A DNA stretch of 64,000 nt from Hyphomicrobiales bacterium (lineage in GTDB: Bacteria; Pseudomonadota; Alphaproteobacteria; Rhizobiales; Rhizobiaceae), in contig UCII01000008.1 of NCBI GenBank assembly GCA_900472485.1, positions 1-64,000 on the forward strand. The letters run 5' to 3'. Under the pieces are notes generated by a model, which was not told the origin of the DNA, searched no databases, and saw only the letters and a list, made by a program, of their open reading frames with translations. The position numbers and the translations under genes were made by a program. Shown here one piece after another: positions 25,719 through 34,833 of this stretch (positions are counted from its first letter, which is position 1; each line of letters opens with the position of its first letter).

Positions 25719-26045
25719 TGCTTCATCCTTCCGGAAAACTGCCGAAACTATAACTCTAGAGATACGGTATGCGCTCCGGATTTCGAGACGGCAAATGATG
25801 AACACTGCGTCATAGGTGCCCCTCGCGGGCTGATCGGGTGGTGTCGAGATCGAGATCTTGCATGAATGAACGGCAGGATACATTTTGCATTGGACGCGCC
25901 GGATATTTCCTGCTATCCGGCTTTTCACACTTTAAGGACCCCTTGTCATGAAAGTAACCAGAAGCCTGCGACGACGCCGATGATCTTGAACGCTCGATGA
26001 GCGCTTTCGGGAACAATATCGTCCGTCTACTGGTTTTCTGGGCTA
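25719..26045. other. 327-base gene-free stretch with a terminator and a short ORF
   Basis: The stretch holds a perfect intrinsic terminator (25898-25926) reading rightward and then an 11-codon ORF (25948-25983, MKVTRSLRRRR) with AAGGA 9 bases upstream. What transcript ends at the terminator is unclear: a small RNA, or an attenuated leader for the GNAT gene at 26046. Confidence 0.4.
25898..25926 (+). terminator. Orphan Rho-independent terminator
   Basis: GCCGGATA (25898-25905), loop TTTCCTGC, TATCCGGC (25914-25921), then TTTTC. No gene on the plus strand ends before it. Confidence 0.75.
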
Positions 26046-26621
26046 ATGTACAAGCACGATCTGGTCTACCTCACTGAGGATGCGTCGCACGACGCTGCTA
26101 TCGAACTCATCAACGAAGAAGCTTTCGGTCCGGGGCGGTTTACCCGCGCCGCTGCGCGCATTCGCGAGCAGGGGCCGCATGACCGGTTGCTGTCTTTTAT
26201 CTGCGCCGATGATGGCGAGACGATCGCCTCCGTGCGGATGACGCCGGTGCTGGCCGGATCGGTCAAGGGACATCTGCTCGGCCCGCTTGCCGTGCGGCCG
26301 TCGCACAAGAACAAGGGAATCGGCCGCGAGCTCGTGCGGATCGCGGTGGCGGCTGCGCAGCGCAAGGGATCGGAAGCCGTCATTCTCATCGGCGATCCGC
26401 CCTATTATTGCCCACTCGGTTTCGAAAAGGTCGCCTATAATGCACTGACCTTCCCGGGCCCGGTCGATCCCAACCGGGTGCTGGTCGTGCCGGTTGCCGG
26501 GGATACGCATGCGCGGCTGCAGGGTTCGATCATCTGGCGTGATGATTCCGCTGCGGCTATGGAAGCCGAAGTCGATGAAGATCTGGATGATGTCGTGCAG
26601 CTCACGGCGATCGCTGTCTAG
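26046..26621 (+). CDS. GNAT-family N-acetyltransferase (YhbS-like)
   Basis: A 191-residue acyltransferase. The acetyl-CoA-binding motif is LGPLAVRPSHKNKGIGRELVRIAVAAA (about 78-104), and the motif B region holds LIGDPPYYCPLGFEKV. The arrangement is that of YhbS-type GNATs, whose substrates are mostly unknown. A C-terminal ~40-residue tail ends with acidic residues (EAEVDEDLDDVV). No partner gene is adjacent, and a palindromic repeat follows the stop directly. Confidence 0.83.
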   Translation: MYKHDLVYLTEDASHDAAIELINEEAFGPGRFTRAAARIREQGPHDRLLSFICADDGETIASVRMTPVLAGSVKGHLLGPLAVRPSHKNKGIGRELVRIAVAAAQRKGSEAVILIGDPPYYCPLGFEKVAYNALTFPGPVDPNRVLVVPVAGDTHARLQGSIIWRDDSAAAMEAEVDEDLDDVVQLTAIAV

Positions 26622-26716
26622 AGCAATTCCAGGAAAAGTGCGAAGCGGTTTTCCGTCCGGAATTGCGTAAAAACAAAGGGATAGAGCATTTTCGCGATTC
26701 GAAGAAAAGCGGAAAG
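26622..26716. repeat. Palindromic intergenic repeat of rhizobial type
   Basis: The outer arms are GCAATTCC (26623-26630) and GGAATTGC (26659-26666); the inner arms are GGAAAA (26632-26637) and TTTTCC (26649-26654). The A-rich second half (AGCATTTTCGCGATTCGAAG, then AAAAGCGG) is also familiar from dispersed intergenic repeats in Rhizobium and Agrobacterium genomes. Family identity (RIME-like) is from memory. Confidence 0.6.
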
Positions 26717-26757
26717 GCTTTAAAGGCGATATCAACGAAAAATTGCCCTGCCTAATA

Positions 26758-27189
26758 TCAGCGGGGCGACAATTTCTTCTGCAGAAAGAACCGGCTGCGA
26801 CCAGCCGGGAAATCCGGCAGTTCGCCGAAGATGGCATAGCCCTGCCGTTGATAGGCTTTCAGCGCCTGTGGATTGAAGGTATCGATCCATGCGCCGAAAC
26901 AGCCCCGCGTGCTCGCCTCCGCTTCCGCCGCGTCCAGCAACTTTCCGGCCATGCCCTGGCCGCGCAGGCTTTCCGGCACGAAGAGCCATTGGGTGAACAG
27001 CCATCCCCAGGCGGTGTAACCGGATATGCCGCCGATGGTCTTACCGGCATCATCGTGGATCAGAACGGCCAGGGATTGCCGGCCGGACGGGCCGACGTCG
27101 ATGGTGTTGAAAGCCGTCAATCCCTCGCTGATGGCCGCAAGCTCGCTTTCCGATGGCGTATCGGTCACTTCGATCTTCATCACATTCAT
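26758..27189 (-). CDS. GNAT-family N-acetyltransferase
   Basis: A 143-residue acetyltransferase with LFVPESLRGQGMAGKLLDAAEAEA as the acetyl-CoA motif and NPQALKAYQRQGYAIFGEL as motif B. The start ATG at 27189 overlaps the stop of the upstream membrane-protein gene (ATGA), so translation is likely coupled; an in-frame ATG at 27180 is the alternative. Its link to the MoxR/DUF58 operon may be only positional. The substrate is unknown. Confidence 0.82.
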   Translation of the reverse strand: MNVMKIEVTDTPSESELAAISEGLTAFNTIDVGPSGRQSLAVLIHDDAGKTIGGISGYTAWGWLFTQWLFVPESLRGQGMAGKLLDAAEAEASTRGCFGAWIDTFNPQALKAYQRQGYAIFGELPDFPAGRSRFFLQKKLSPR

Positions 27190-29258
27190 CGTCCTTCGCG
27201 CCACCATGTGGCGGAAAAAGCAAAGAGAAGGGCTGCAAGGCCGGCAAAGCCCGCAAAGAGCGGCAGGGTATTGATCCCCTTCAGCACGGTTTCGTCGGTC
27301 ATGCGGATGGTCAGACGCTGACCGTCGGCGACGCGAACGGCGCCGCGCACCGGCAAAACCTGCGGCACCGTCACGCCACCATTTGCGCCGGCAACGCGGG
27401 TGACGAGACCCTTCGTTTTCTGTGCTAGGGGCTTCAGCGTCTCGGTGGTCGAGATCATCGCCTTGAATTCCGGAGCATCGATTGCGCCGATATGAACGAG
27501 CGTCGACAGATTGCCGTTGGCGATCTGGTAGAGCCCGATTTCGTTCATATGCTTCTCGGCCTGATAGAGACCCGGTTGGGTCTGCCTCAGCGGCAAGGTT
27601 TCCGTCTGGCCGGAAGGCAACTTGATCGTGGCCGGGCCGGGATCGTTGCCGATCGTCTGGCGCGTTACCTGCAGCGTGCGCCCGGCGGCATTGGCCGTCA
27701 GTGCCTCCTCTTCCAGTGCCGGCTCCTTGAGCAGCCAATGGGCAATGCGTCGGTAGAGCGACACGTGCGGGCCGCCGCCTTCGAAACCGCGCGCCCACAG
27801 CCAGCCCTCGTCGGAGAGCAGCATGGCGACGCGACCCTGGCCGACGCGGTTCAGCACCAGCAAGGGACTGTTGTCAGCGCCGACCATTACGGTCTGGCCT
27901 TGCGGCCTCTCCACATCGACGCTGCGGAACCAGCGGCCCCAATGCGGGGGCTCGGTTTCGGAGCCGTCCAGCCCGCGCGTGACGGGGTGCTTCTTGCCCT
28001 GGTCCGAAAGGCGCGGATAGAAGGCTTTCTCGATCATCTGGCCCGTCGGCTCGGCCGGCAGCACCGAGGCAAGCGGCGTCAGCGCAATCGAACTGCCGCC
28101 GGCATGTTCGGGGCCGGCCGCGACCAGCAAGGCGCCGCCGTTTTCGACATATTGCGCCATGTAATCATAATAGATTGTCGGCAGGACGTTTTGACGGTCT
28201 TGATAGCGATCGAAAATGATCAGGTCGAAAGAGCTGATCTTGTCGACGAAAAGCTCGCGGGTCGGGAAGGCGATCAGCGACAACTCGTTGATCGGCGTGC
28301 CGTCCTGCTTGTCCGGCGGACGCAGGATGGTGAAGTGCACGAGATCGACCGAGGCGTCCGATTTCAACAGGTTGCGCCAGGCGCGCTCGCCGGCATGCGG
28401 TTCACCCGAAACAAGGAGAACGCGCATGTTCTGGCGGATGCCTTCGATCAGCTGGACCGTCTGATTGTTGATGCCGGTAACTTCGCCAGGCACTTCGGCG
28501 ACTGCGAATTCGAGGACGTTGTTGCCGGCGCGCGGTACCTTGAAGCTAAAGGGCGTGTCCTGGCCGGGTGTGGCCTGAAGGGTGGCGATCTCGTCGCCAT
28601 TCATCTTGACCGTGACTGCTGCGGTCCCGCCTGGGCTCTTGCCGTCGTCGACGACCCGAAAGACCAGCTGCTGTTCATCGTTGACGATGCCGAAGCGGGG
28701 TGCGCGCACGATCTCTATACGGCGATCGAATTCATCCGGCTTGCCCGTGATCAGTCCGTGAACGGGCGCGTCGAAGCCGAGCTGCTGATTGATGCCGGGA
28801 ATGTCGTGGATCTGGCCGTCGGTCAGGAAAATGGCACCGCCGATGCGGGCGGGCGGCACGTCGGCGATCGACGAGGACAGGGCGGAAAAAAGCCGGGTCG
28901 ACGGCGATTCCGATTCCGCCGGATCGCGGAATTCCACAATGCGCGGCTCGATGCGTGGGAATTGCGCCAACCGATCCTTGAGCATCGCAAGGGCTTCGTC
29001 CGTCATCTTCGCACGTTCCGGCGTCTGCTGGCTGAGGCTGCGGTCGACGACGACAGGAACGATCGTCGATAGCTGATCGCGATCTTCCTGCATCAGCACC
29101 GGGTTCGCGAGCGCCGCGAGCAGAGCGATACCTGCCAGGGCGCGTATCCAGCCGCCCCGCAAGCGCCTGTAGATCGCCAGCGCCGCGATGGCGAGCGTCA
29201 GCACCGCCAAAGCGGCAAGGATAGGCCAGGGGAGGAAGGGGGCAAAACCGATATTCAT
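27186..29258 (-). CDS. Membrane protein with glutamine-amidotransferase-like domain (MoxR operon)
   Basis: A 690-residue protein with two N-terminal membrane segments (about 10-30 and 38-54), a long extracytoplasmic region and a C-terminal anchor (about 665-685). The segment around VVDRSLSQQ resembles a degenerate VWA-type start. The block around DRYQDRQNVLPTIYYDYMAQYVENGGALLVAAGPEH resembles the class-I glutamine-amidotransferase-like fold found in this family, without an obvious catalytic Cys. It is the last large gene of a MoxR-DUF58-DUF4159 operon conserved in rhizobia. One base separates it from the DUF4159 gene. Its molecular role is not established. Confidence 0.8.
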   Translation of the reverse strand: MNIGFAPFLPWPILAALAVLTLAIAALAIYRRLRGGWIRALAGIALLAALANPVLMQEDRDQLSTIVPVVVDRSLSQQTPERAKMTDEALAMLKDRLAQFPRIEPRIVEFRDPAESESPSTRLFSALSSSIADVPPARIGGAIFLTDGQIHDIPGINQQLGFDAPVHGLITGKPDEFDRRIEIVRAPRFGIVNDEQQLVFRVVDDGKSPGGTAAVTVKMNGDEIATLQATPGQDTPFSFKVPRAGNNVLEFAVAEVPGEVTGINNQTVQLIEGIRQNMRVLLVSGEPHAGERAWRNLLKSDASVDLVHFTILRPPDKQDGTPINELSLIAFPTRELFVDKISSFDLIIFDRYQDRQNVLPTIYYDYMAQYVENGGALLVAAGPEHAGGSSIALTPLASVLPAEPTGQMIEKAFYPRLSDQGKKHPVTRGLDGSETEPPHWGRWFRSVDVERPQGQTVMVGADNSPLLVLNRVGQGRVAMLLSDEGWLWARGFEGGGPHVSLYRRIAHWLLKEPALEEEALTANAAGRTLQVTRQTIGNDPGPATIKLPSGQTETLPLRQTQPGLYQAEKHMNEIGLYQIANGNLSTLVHIGAIDAPEFKAMISTTETLKPLAQKTKGLVTRVAGANGGVTVPQVLPVRGAVRVADGQRLTIRMTDETVLKGINTLPLFAGFAGLAALLFAFSATWWREGR

Positions 29259-29259
29259 T

Positions 29260-32085
29260 TTATTGCCCCAAGCGCTGCAGGATATCAGGAACGTGGACCT
29301 GATCGGACTTATAATTTCCGGTCAGCATGTACATCATGATGTTGACGCCCGTGCGATAGGCATATTCGCGCTGGGTTTCGTCCGGAGGGACGGTCGGCAG
29401 CAGCGGCGAGCCATTGTCGCCGACGGCCCAGGCGCCGGCAAAATCATTGCCCGTTATCATGATCGGCGTCACTCCGTCGGAGGTGGCGACCGCATTCGCA
29501 TCGCGACGCGCATCCTGACGCGCTTCCACCCAGAGCGGGCTGTCGGCATAGCGGCCGGGGAAGCTCGACAGGAGGTAGAAGGACTTGGTCAGCACATGGC
29601 CCGCGGGCACCGGCTCCAGGGGCGGGATGTCGAGATTGGCAAGAATTTGCTGCAGCCGCTGGCCGTTCGGGCTCGGCGACGAAGTGTCGCCCATCGTATC
29701 GATGGCGTCGCGGGTGTCGAAGAGCACGGTGCCGCCGTTGCGCATATAGGCGTCGATGCGATTGATGGCGTCGTTGGACGGCATCGGTGCGGTTGCTGAA
29801 ATCGGCCAGTAAATCAGCGGATAGAAGGCGAGTTCATCCTTTGCAAGATCCACACCGACCGGCGGGCCGGGTTCGAGCGTTGTTCGATAGGTGAGATAGT
29901 CGGAGAGGCCTGCAAGCCCCCGCTCCGAAATGTGATCGACATCCGTTTCGCCGGTGACGACAAAGGCGAGATGCGTCTTGTCCAGCCGAGAGAAGATGGC
30001 GTCGTCGCCCGGTTTGGAATCGTCGGCCAGAGCATTTGCTGGATGAAGGAACATGGCGAGCGAGGCGGCCAACAACAGCATTGCCGCGCCGCCCGCAATC
30101 GTCTTGGCCGATCTGCCCAGGCGCGGGAAGGCGCCGTTCATGAACAGGACGATGATGCTGTCGGCCAGCAGCAGGAGGAAGGCGAGGGTGAAGAGGATCG
30201 GCTTCGCGGACCAGGCCTCGCCGCCGATCAGGCCTTCTCGTGCGACCGCTCCCGCTGCCGAGGTATCCAGCGGCTTGAGCGCTGCGCCGCTCGGAAGGGT
30301 ATTGAGCGCGCTGAAGCCCTCTTCGGAACCATAGAGGCCGGGCGGGTTGTCGAAACTTGCGACTGCGGCTCCCTTGTTGCTTGGCTCCAGCGGGCGGGCA
30401 CTGCCGATCTCACTGGTCAAGACGCCCTTGGCGGTCAGGAGCCGGTAGGGTGGCATTGCTTCACTTGTCTTGGAAGCAGTCGCTTGCCCCGAGGCGACGC
30501 CGCCGGCGCGCGACAGCTGGACGATACGGCGCAGCATCTCGACGAAATTGCCAGATATCGGCAGATCGGACCATTGCGGCTCGGCGCTGACATGGAAGAG
30601 TACGATGCGGCCGGCCTGCATCTGCTTTTCCGTGACGAGCGGCGTGCCATCGGCAAGGCTCGCCCAGGTGCGCTCGGCCAGATCCGGCGTCGGCTCGGCC
30701 AGAACCTGCCGCTTGATCAGGACATCATTCGGCTTCGGCATGCCGGCGAAGGGACCGAACGACGGAAAATCGGCAAGCGGCTGCGGTTCGGCCCAGGAAA
30801 GAGCGCCACCGAATGTACGTTCGCCCTGCCGCAACGTAACGGGAACGAGGGGATCGTCAGCAGGTGCCGCGGCAAGGCGCGGGCCGGCAAAGCGGACGAG
30901 CGTGCCGCCATTCTCGATCCACTTTTGCAGCGGCGCATAGGTTTCCTGCGGCAGGCGGCCGACATCGGCCATGATGATGACGGAGGGGTTGCCCGCGAGC
31001 AATTGCGGGATCGCCTTTGCCAGATCGGCGCTGTTGGGCTGAATCAGATCCGCATAGGGCTGAAGCGCACGCTGTATGTAGTAGAGCGGCGACAGGATCG
31101 GCTGGAATTCGTCGGCCGCCTGTCCGGAGAGGAGCGCCACGCGTCGGCGGCGAAAACCGTCGTCGAGCAGATAGACGCTGCCGGCGCTAGCCTGGCGGTC
31201 GATGCCGATGCGGGCGAAATCATTGCGCATTTCGAAGGGCGCGGCGATGGAACCGGTCGCAACCGTCTGTCCACCGGCGAAATCAAGCGAACCGGCGGCG
31301 ATCGGCCGTCCCTGATTGTCCTGTGCGGTGAGCCCAAGGCGCATCGGGCCGGTGCCGTTCAGCCGGGTTGCCGTAACGGTCATGTTGCTGGCGGTATTGG
31401 CTGCGCCGGTGAGCGCCATAATATCGTGGCCGTCGCCCTCGATCAGCCGCAGCTCGCTTGGCTGCAGCGCGGCAAGGCGGCTGACGATATCGTCCTTGTC
31501 CTTGCTCTCGATACCGTCGGAGATGAAGGCGATGGTGCCGGGGGTGCTGCCGTTGAGCGCCGCCTTGACGGCATCGGCAGCGCGTTGCCGATCCGGCACC
31601 AGCGGCCTCGGGTTCATGGCATGCAGCTTGTCTCGGGCAGCTGTCGCCGCACTGGGTGTCGCATCGTTGGCCTGCTCGGCGGTGAAGGTGATCGAAACGG
31701 GAATGCCCTTGGCATCGGCATCGTCGATCAGCGCGTCGGCCGTACGCACACGGCGTTCCCAGTCGGCGACGCTCGCCCAGCTATTGTCGATCATCAGCAC
31801 CAGCGGACCGCCGCTCGACAGCGTGTTAGTGCGCGGATTGAACATGGGATTGGCGATGGCGAGAATGACTAGGGCGGCAAGCAACATGCGCAGCAGCGTC
31901 AGCCACCAGGGGCTGCGCGCCGGCGTTTCCTCACGTTTGAGAATGCTCGCCAGGATGCGTAGCGGTGGGAACACTTCCGTGCGCGGCTGCGGCGGCGTCA
32001 GGCGCAGCAGCCACCAAATCGCAGGAAGCAGAATGAGCGCTGCCAAGATGGCCGGCGATGCGAATGCGAAGGAGAGACCGCTCAT
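29260..32085 (-). CDS. DUF4159 protein with BatA-type N-terminus and VWA-like domain
   Basis: A 941-residue membrane protein. The N-terminus (SFASPAILAALILLPAIWWLLRLTPP, then two helices) is the BatA/aerotolerance-type anchor. A VWA-like domain follows (LVLMIDNSWAS at about 95), then a middle region. A second pair of membrane segments comes at about 635-690, before the C-terminal DUF4159 domain (LAFYPLIYWPISA, DAYMRNGGTVLFDTRDA). The start overlaps the DUF58 gene by 4 bases. Together with MoxR and DUF58 it likely forms an envelope-associated assembly or stress complex, a role inferred from related MoxR/VWA systems. Confidence 0.85.
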   Translation of the reverse strand: MSGLSFAFASPAILAALILLPAIWWLLRLTPPQPRTEVFPPLRILASILKREETPARSPWWLTLLRMLLAALVILAIANPMFNPRTNTLSSGGPLVLMIDNSWASVADWERRVRTADALIDDADAKGIPVSITFTAEQANDATPSAATAARDKLHAMNPRPLVPDRQRAADAVKAALNGSTPGTIAFISDGIESKDKDDIVSRLAALQPSELRLIEGDGHDIMALTGAANTASNMTVTATRLNGTGPMRLGLTAQDNQGRPIAAGSLDFAGGQTVATGSIAAPFEMRNDFARIGIDRQASAGSVYLLDDGFRRRRVALLSGQAADEFQPILSPLYYIQRALQPYADLIQPNSADLAKAIPQLLAGNPSVIIMADVGRLPQETYAPLQKWIENGGTLVRFAGPRLAAAPADDPLVPVTLRQGERTFGGALSWAEPQPLADFPSFGPFAGMPKPNDVLIKRQVLAEPTPDLAERTWASLADGTPLVTEKQMQAGRIVLFHVSAEPQWSDLPISGNFVEMLRRIVQLSRAGGVASGQATASKTSEAMPPYRLLTAKGVLTSEIGSARPLEPSNKGAAVASFDNPPGLYGSEEGFSALNTLPSGAALKPLDTSAAGAVAREGLIGGEAWSAKPILFTLAFLLLLADSIIVLFMNGAFPRLGRSAKTIAGGAAMLLLAASLAMFLHPANALADDSKPGDDAIFSRLDKTHLAFVVTGETDVDHISERGLAGLSDYLTYRTTLEPGPPVGVDLAKDELAFYPLIYWPISATAPMPSNDAINRIDAYMRNGGTVLFDTRDAIDTMGDTSSPSPNGQRLQQILANLDIPPLEPVPAGHVLTKSFYLLSSFPGRYADSPLWVEARQDARRDANAVATSDGVTPIMITGNDFAGAWAVGDNGSPLLPTVPPDETQREYAYRTGVNIMMYMLTGNYKSDQVHVPDILQRLGQ

Positions 32086-33002
32086 GGCTGACCTCCAGAC
32101 GCGGCCCTCGCGGGCATGCCTGAGAGATACATATGCACGGCGACCAGGGCTTCGGAAGCCAGCCGGTCGGTGCGGTGGCTGACGAAGGTCCAGCCGAGAT
32201 GGCGGAGCGACTGGCCGAGATTTTCGCGCCGTGCGAGATATGCCCGCTGATAATCGTCACGCAGGTTTTCCGCGCGGCCGGCAATCAGCTTCGAGCCCGT
32301 TTCGGGATCGCTGAACTCGGTGCGTCCGCTATAGGGAAAGAGCTCTTCGGCCGGGTCGGCAACCTCGATCACATGGCCGCGCAAGCCACGACGGGCCAGC
32401 GGTCCGATCCTGCCCATGACGCTATCGGCATCGTCGAGAAAGTCGCCGATCAGCACGATATCGCTCCAGCCGCGGATCATCGCCGTCTGCGGCAGGCCGC
32501 CTTCGAGCGGCGTGTGCATCAGCGCTGCGGCCAGGCGCTCGGCGGCATTGCGGGTCGAAACCGGTTCCATGATGCCGGGGCAGCCGATGCGCTCGCCCGA
32601 GCGGGATAGAATTTCCGCCAGCGCCAGCATCAGGACGAGCGCGCGGCCCTCCTTGGACACATGGCCAAAGGTCGATTTATACATCATGGATGGCGACAGA
32701 TCGGCCCAGAGCCAGATCGTGTGAGCGGCTTCCCATTCATGATCGCGGATATAGGTATGATCGTCGCGGGCGGAGCGGCGCCAGTCGATGCGCGACAAGC
32801 TTTCGCCTTCGGTATAGGGGCGGAACTGCCAGAAATTCTCACCGATGCCGCGCTTGCGCCGGCCGTGCCATCCGGCGATGACCGTGTTGGCGATGCGCTT
32901 GGCTTCGACAAGGCAATCCGGCACGAGGGCGGCGCGGCTGCGGGCTCGGGAGAGGGCATCATTGCCTGAGGTCGGTCTGACGGTCTGTCCGATGGATGCC
33001 AC
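32082..33002 (-). CDS. DUF58 domain-containing protein
   Basis: A 306-residue soluble protein of the DUF58 family, which has a VWA-related fold. The conserved core RRKRGIGENFWQFRPYTEGESLSRIDWRRSARDDHTYIRDHE is at about 48-90 and is the diagnostic DUF58 block. LWADLSPSM (about 97-105) resembles a MIDAS-like site. DUF58 proteins are almost always encoded beside MoxR ATPases and are thought to link them to membrane partners, as here. It lies 26 bases behind the MoxR gene and overlaps the DUF4159 gene by 4 bases. Confidence 0.9.
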   Translation of the reverse strand: MASIGQTVRPTSGNDALSRARSRAALVPDCLVEAKRIANTVIAGWHGRRKRGIGENFWQFRPYTEGESLSRIDWRRSARDDHTYIRDHEWEAAHTIWLWADLSPSMMYKSTFGHVSKEGRALVLMLALAEILSRSGERIGCPGIMEPVSTRNAAERLAAALMHTPLEGGLPQTAMIRGWSDIVLIGDFLDDADSVMGRIGPLARRGLRGHVIEVADPAEELFPYSGRTEFSDPETGSKLIAGRAENLRDDYQRAYLARRENLGQSLRHLGWTFVSHRTDRLASEALVAVHMYLSGMPARAASGGQP

Positions 33003-33028
33003 GCGCTATACTCTCCTCGACATCCGGG

Positions 33029-34042
33029 TCACGACTTCGACTGCTTGACCAGCCCTGAAATGACATCGCGCACGGACATGCCTTCGGCGCGAGCTGCAAA
33101 AGTCAGCGCCATACGGTGTTCCAGCACGGGCTCGGCGAGCGCATGAATGTCGTCGATCGACGGCGCAAGCCGGCCCTCGTAAAGGGCACGGGCACGGGCG
33201 CAGAGCATCATCGCCTGGCCGGCACGCGGGCCTGGACCCCAGGCGACATGCTTGTCTGTGGAGGCATTGCCTTGGCCCGGGCGGGCCGAACGCACGAGCG
33301 ACAGGATTGTATCCACGACGCCGTCGCTGACGGGCATCTGGCGGATGAGTTGCTGGATTTCCAGCAAGCGTTCGGCGTCGATGACCGCCTGCGGCATTGC
33401 CTCGCTCAAGCCCGTGGTTTCGAGCAGGATGCGGCGCTCGTCGGCAAGTTCGGGATAATCGACATCGACCTGCAGCAGGAAACGGTCCAGCTGGGCTTCC
33501 GGCAGCGGGTAGGTGCCTTCCTGCTCCAGCGGGTTCTGCGTGGCGAGAACGTGGAAGGGGGCAGGCAGGTCGTAGCGCTGGCCGGCGATGGTGACGTGAT
33601 ATTCCTGCATAGACTGCAGCAGGGCGGACTGCGTGCGCGGCGAGGCGCGGTTAATTTCGTCGGCCATCAGCAATTGCGCGAAGACCGGTCCCTTGACGAA
33701 ACGGAAGGAGCGGCGGCCGGTTTCATCCTGGTCCATAACTTCGGAGCCGAGAATATCCGAGGGCATGAGGTCCGGTGTGAACTGAACGCGATTGGAGGCA
33801 AGGCCGAGGACTGCGCCGAGCGTGGTCACGAGCTTCGTCTTGGCAAGACCCGGCACGCCGACCAGCAGGGCATGACCGCCGGCAAGCACGGCCAGCAGCG
33901 TGTTTTCCACGACGCTTTCCTGGCCGAAAATGACCTTCGATACCTCCTGGCGAATGGTGGCGATATCGCCCAGTGCCTTTTCGGCTGAGGCGATGATGGC
34001 CTGCTCATCGAGGCTCGTTTCGGTCGATTTGATCATGCCCAT
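33029..34042 (-). CDS. MoxR-family AAA+ ATPase
   Basis: A 337-residue AAA+ ATPase that acts as a chaperone for VWA/DUF58 partners. Walker A is in GVPGLAKTKLV, Walker B in LLMADEINRASPRTQSALLQSMQE, sensor 1 in FHVLATQNPLEQEGTYPLPEAQLDRFL, and the lid domain is C-terminal. The ATG at 34042 is preferred over a TTG at 34054 because GGAG sits 6 bases before it. It is the first gene of the MoxR-DUF58-DUF4159-membrane protein operon and is divergent from the DUF1285 operon. Confidence 0.93.
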   Translation of the reverse strand: MGMIKSTETSLDEQAIIASAEKALGDIATIRQEVSKVIFGQESVVENTLLAVLAGGHALLVGVPGLAKTKLVTTLGAVLGLASNRVQFTPDLMPSDILGSEVMDQDETGRRSFRFVKGPVFAQLLMADEINRASPRTQSALLQSMQEYHVTIAGQRYDLPAPFHVLATQNPLEQEGTYPLPEAQLDRFLLQVDVDYPELADERRILLETTGLSEAMPQAVIDAERLLEIQQLIRQMPVSDGVVDTILSLVRSARPGQGNASTDKHVAWGPGPRAGQAMMLCARARALYEGRLAPSIDDIHALAEPVLEHRMALTFAARAEGMSVRDVISGLVKQSKS

Positions 34043-34209
34043 TTGCGTCTCCAATGGCAGAAAAACGGTGCGCGCGATTCGCAGTCGTTACACATTTGCC
34101 TCATAATCAATACAACTTATCGCCAGCAAGACCGCTGACAAGCACGTTTCAAATGACTATCTCGTGAGAACTGTCATATTCCTGACTAACGACCAACCGG
34201 GACAGAAGA

Positions 34210-34833
34210 ATGGCAACCGAGGAAATCAGGACAACGGGCGACGCCGCAAGCCTCGCGGCGCTGATTTCGCGCGCGGCCGGCGATAGCGGCGGCTCCAAGA
34301 AGGGTCTGCCGCCCGTCGATCGCTGGAATCCGCCATTCTGCGGCGATATCGACATGGAGATCCGCGCCGACGGCACCTGGTTCTATCTTGGCACGCCGAT
34401 CGGCCGTGCGCCTTTGGTGCGGCTGTTTTCCACAGTGCTGCGCAAGGACGAGGATGGAAAGACCTATCTCGTCACGCCTGTGGAAAAGGTGGGCATTCGT
34501 GTCGTCGACGCGCCGTTTGTGGCCGTCGAGATGAGTGTGACGGAGCGTGAGGGCAGACGGGTGCTGACCTTCCGCACGAATGTCGGCGATGTCGTCGAGG
34601 CGGGCAGGGATCATCCAATCCGTTTCGTCATTCGTGGCGAAAATGACGAGTTGAAGCCTTATCTGCATGTCCGCGGGCGGCTCGAGGCTCTGGTGACGCG
34701 TGCGGTCATGTACGATCTCATCGAGCTCGGTGAGCCTGTCGTGATTGCCGGGCGAGAGATCTTCTGCGTGCGTTCCGGTAGCTCCATCTTCCCGGTCATG
34801 CCGGTTGCCGAACTGGATGCGCTTACTCGATGA
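34210..34833 (+). CDS. DUF1285 family protein
   Basis: A 207-residue protein of the DUF1285 family, with the conserved PPVDRWNPPFCGDIDMEIRADGTWFYLGTPIGR segment at about 35-67 and a second DUF1285 subdomain after it. Family structures show two small beta-rich domains, but function is unknown. It heads a three-gene operon in which each gene overlaps the next by 4 bases (DUF1285, NUDIX, CCA transferase). ORFs in this arrangement are conserved across rhizobia. No membrane segment or signal peptide is seen. Confidence 0.88.
   Translation: MATEEIRTTGDAASLAALISRAAGDSGGSKKGLPPVDRWNPPFCGDIDMEIRADGTWFYLGTPIGRAPLVRLFSTVLRKDEDGKTYLVTPVEKVGIRVVDAPFVAVEMSVTEREGRRVLTFRTNVGDVVEAGRDHPIRFVIRGENDELKPYLHVRGRLEALVTRAVMYDLIELGEPVVIAGREIFCVRSGSSIFPVMPVAELDALTR

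Noticed and set aside
25948-25983. Truncated ribosomal protein L36 (rpmJ)
   Set aside because: The start MKVTRSLR resembles L36, but the following bases do not restore the L36 zinc-ribbon sequence in any frame, so a broken rpmJ is not supported.
29932-31872. 646-codon frame on the plus strand opposite the DUF4159 gene, with a similar one at 27492-29072
   Set aside because: These are antisense shadows of high-GC genes on the minus strand whose family features and operon overlaps are clear.
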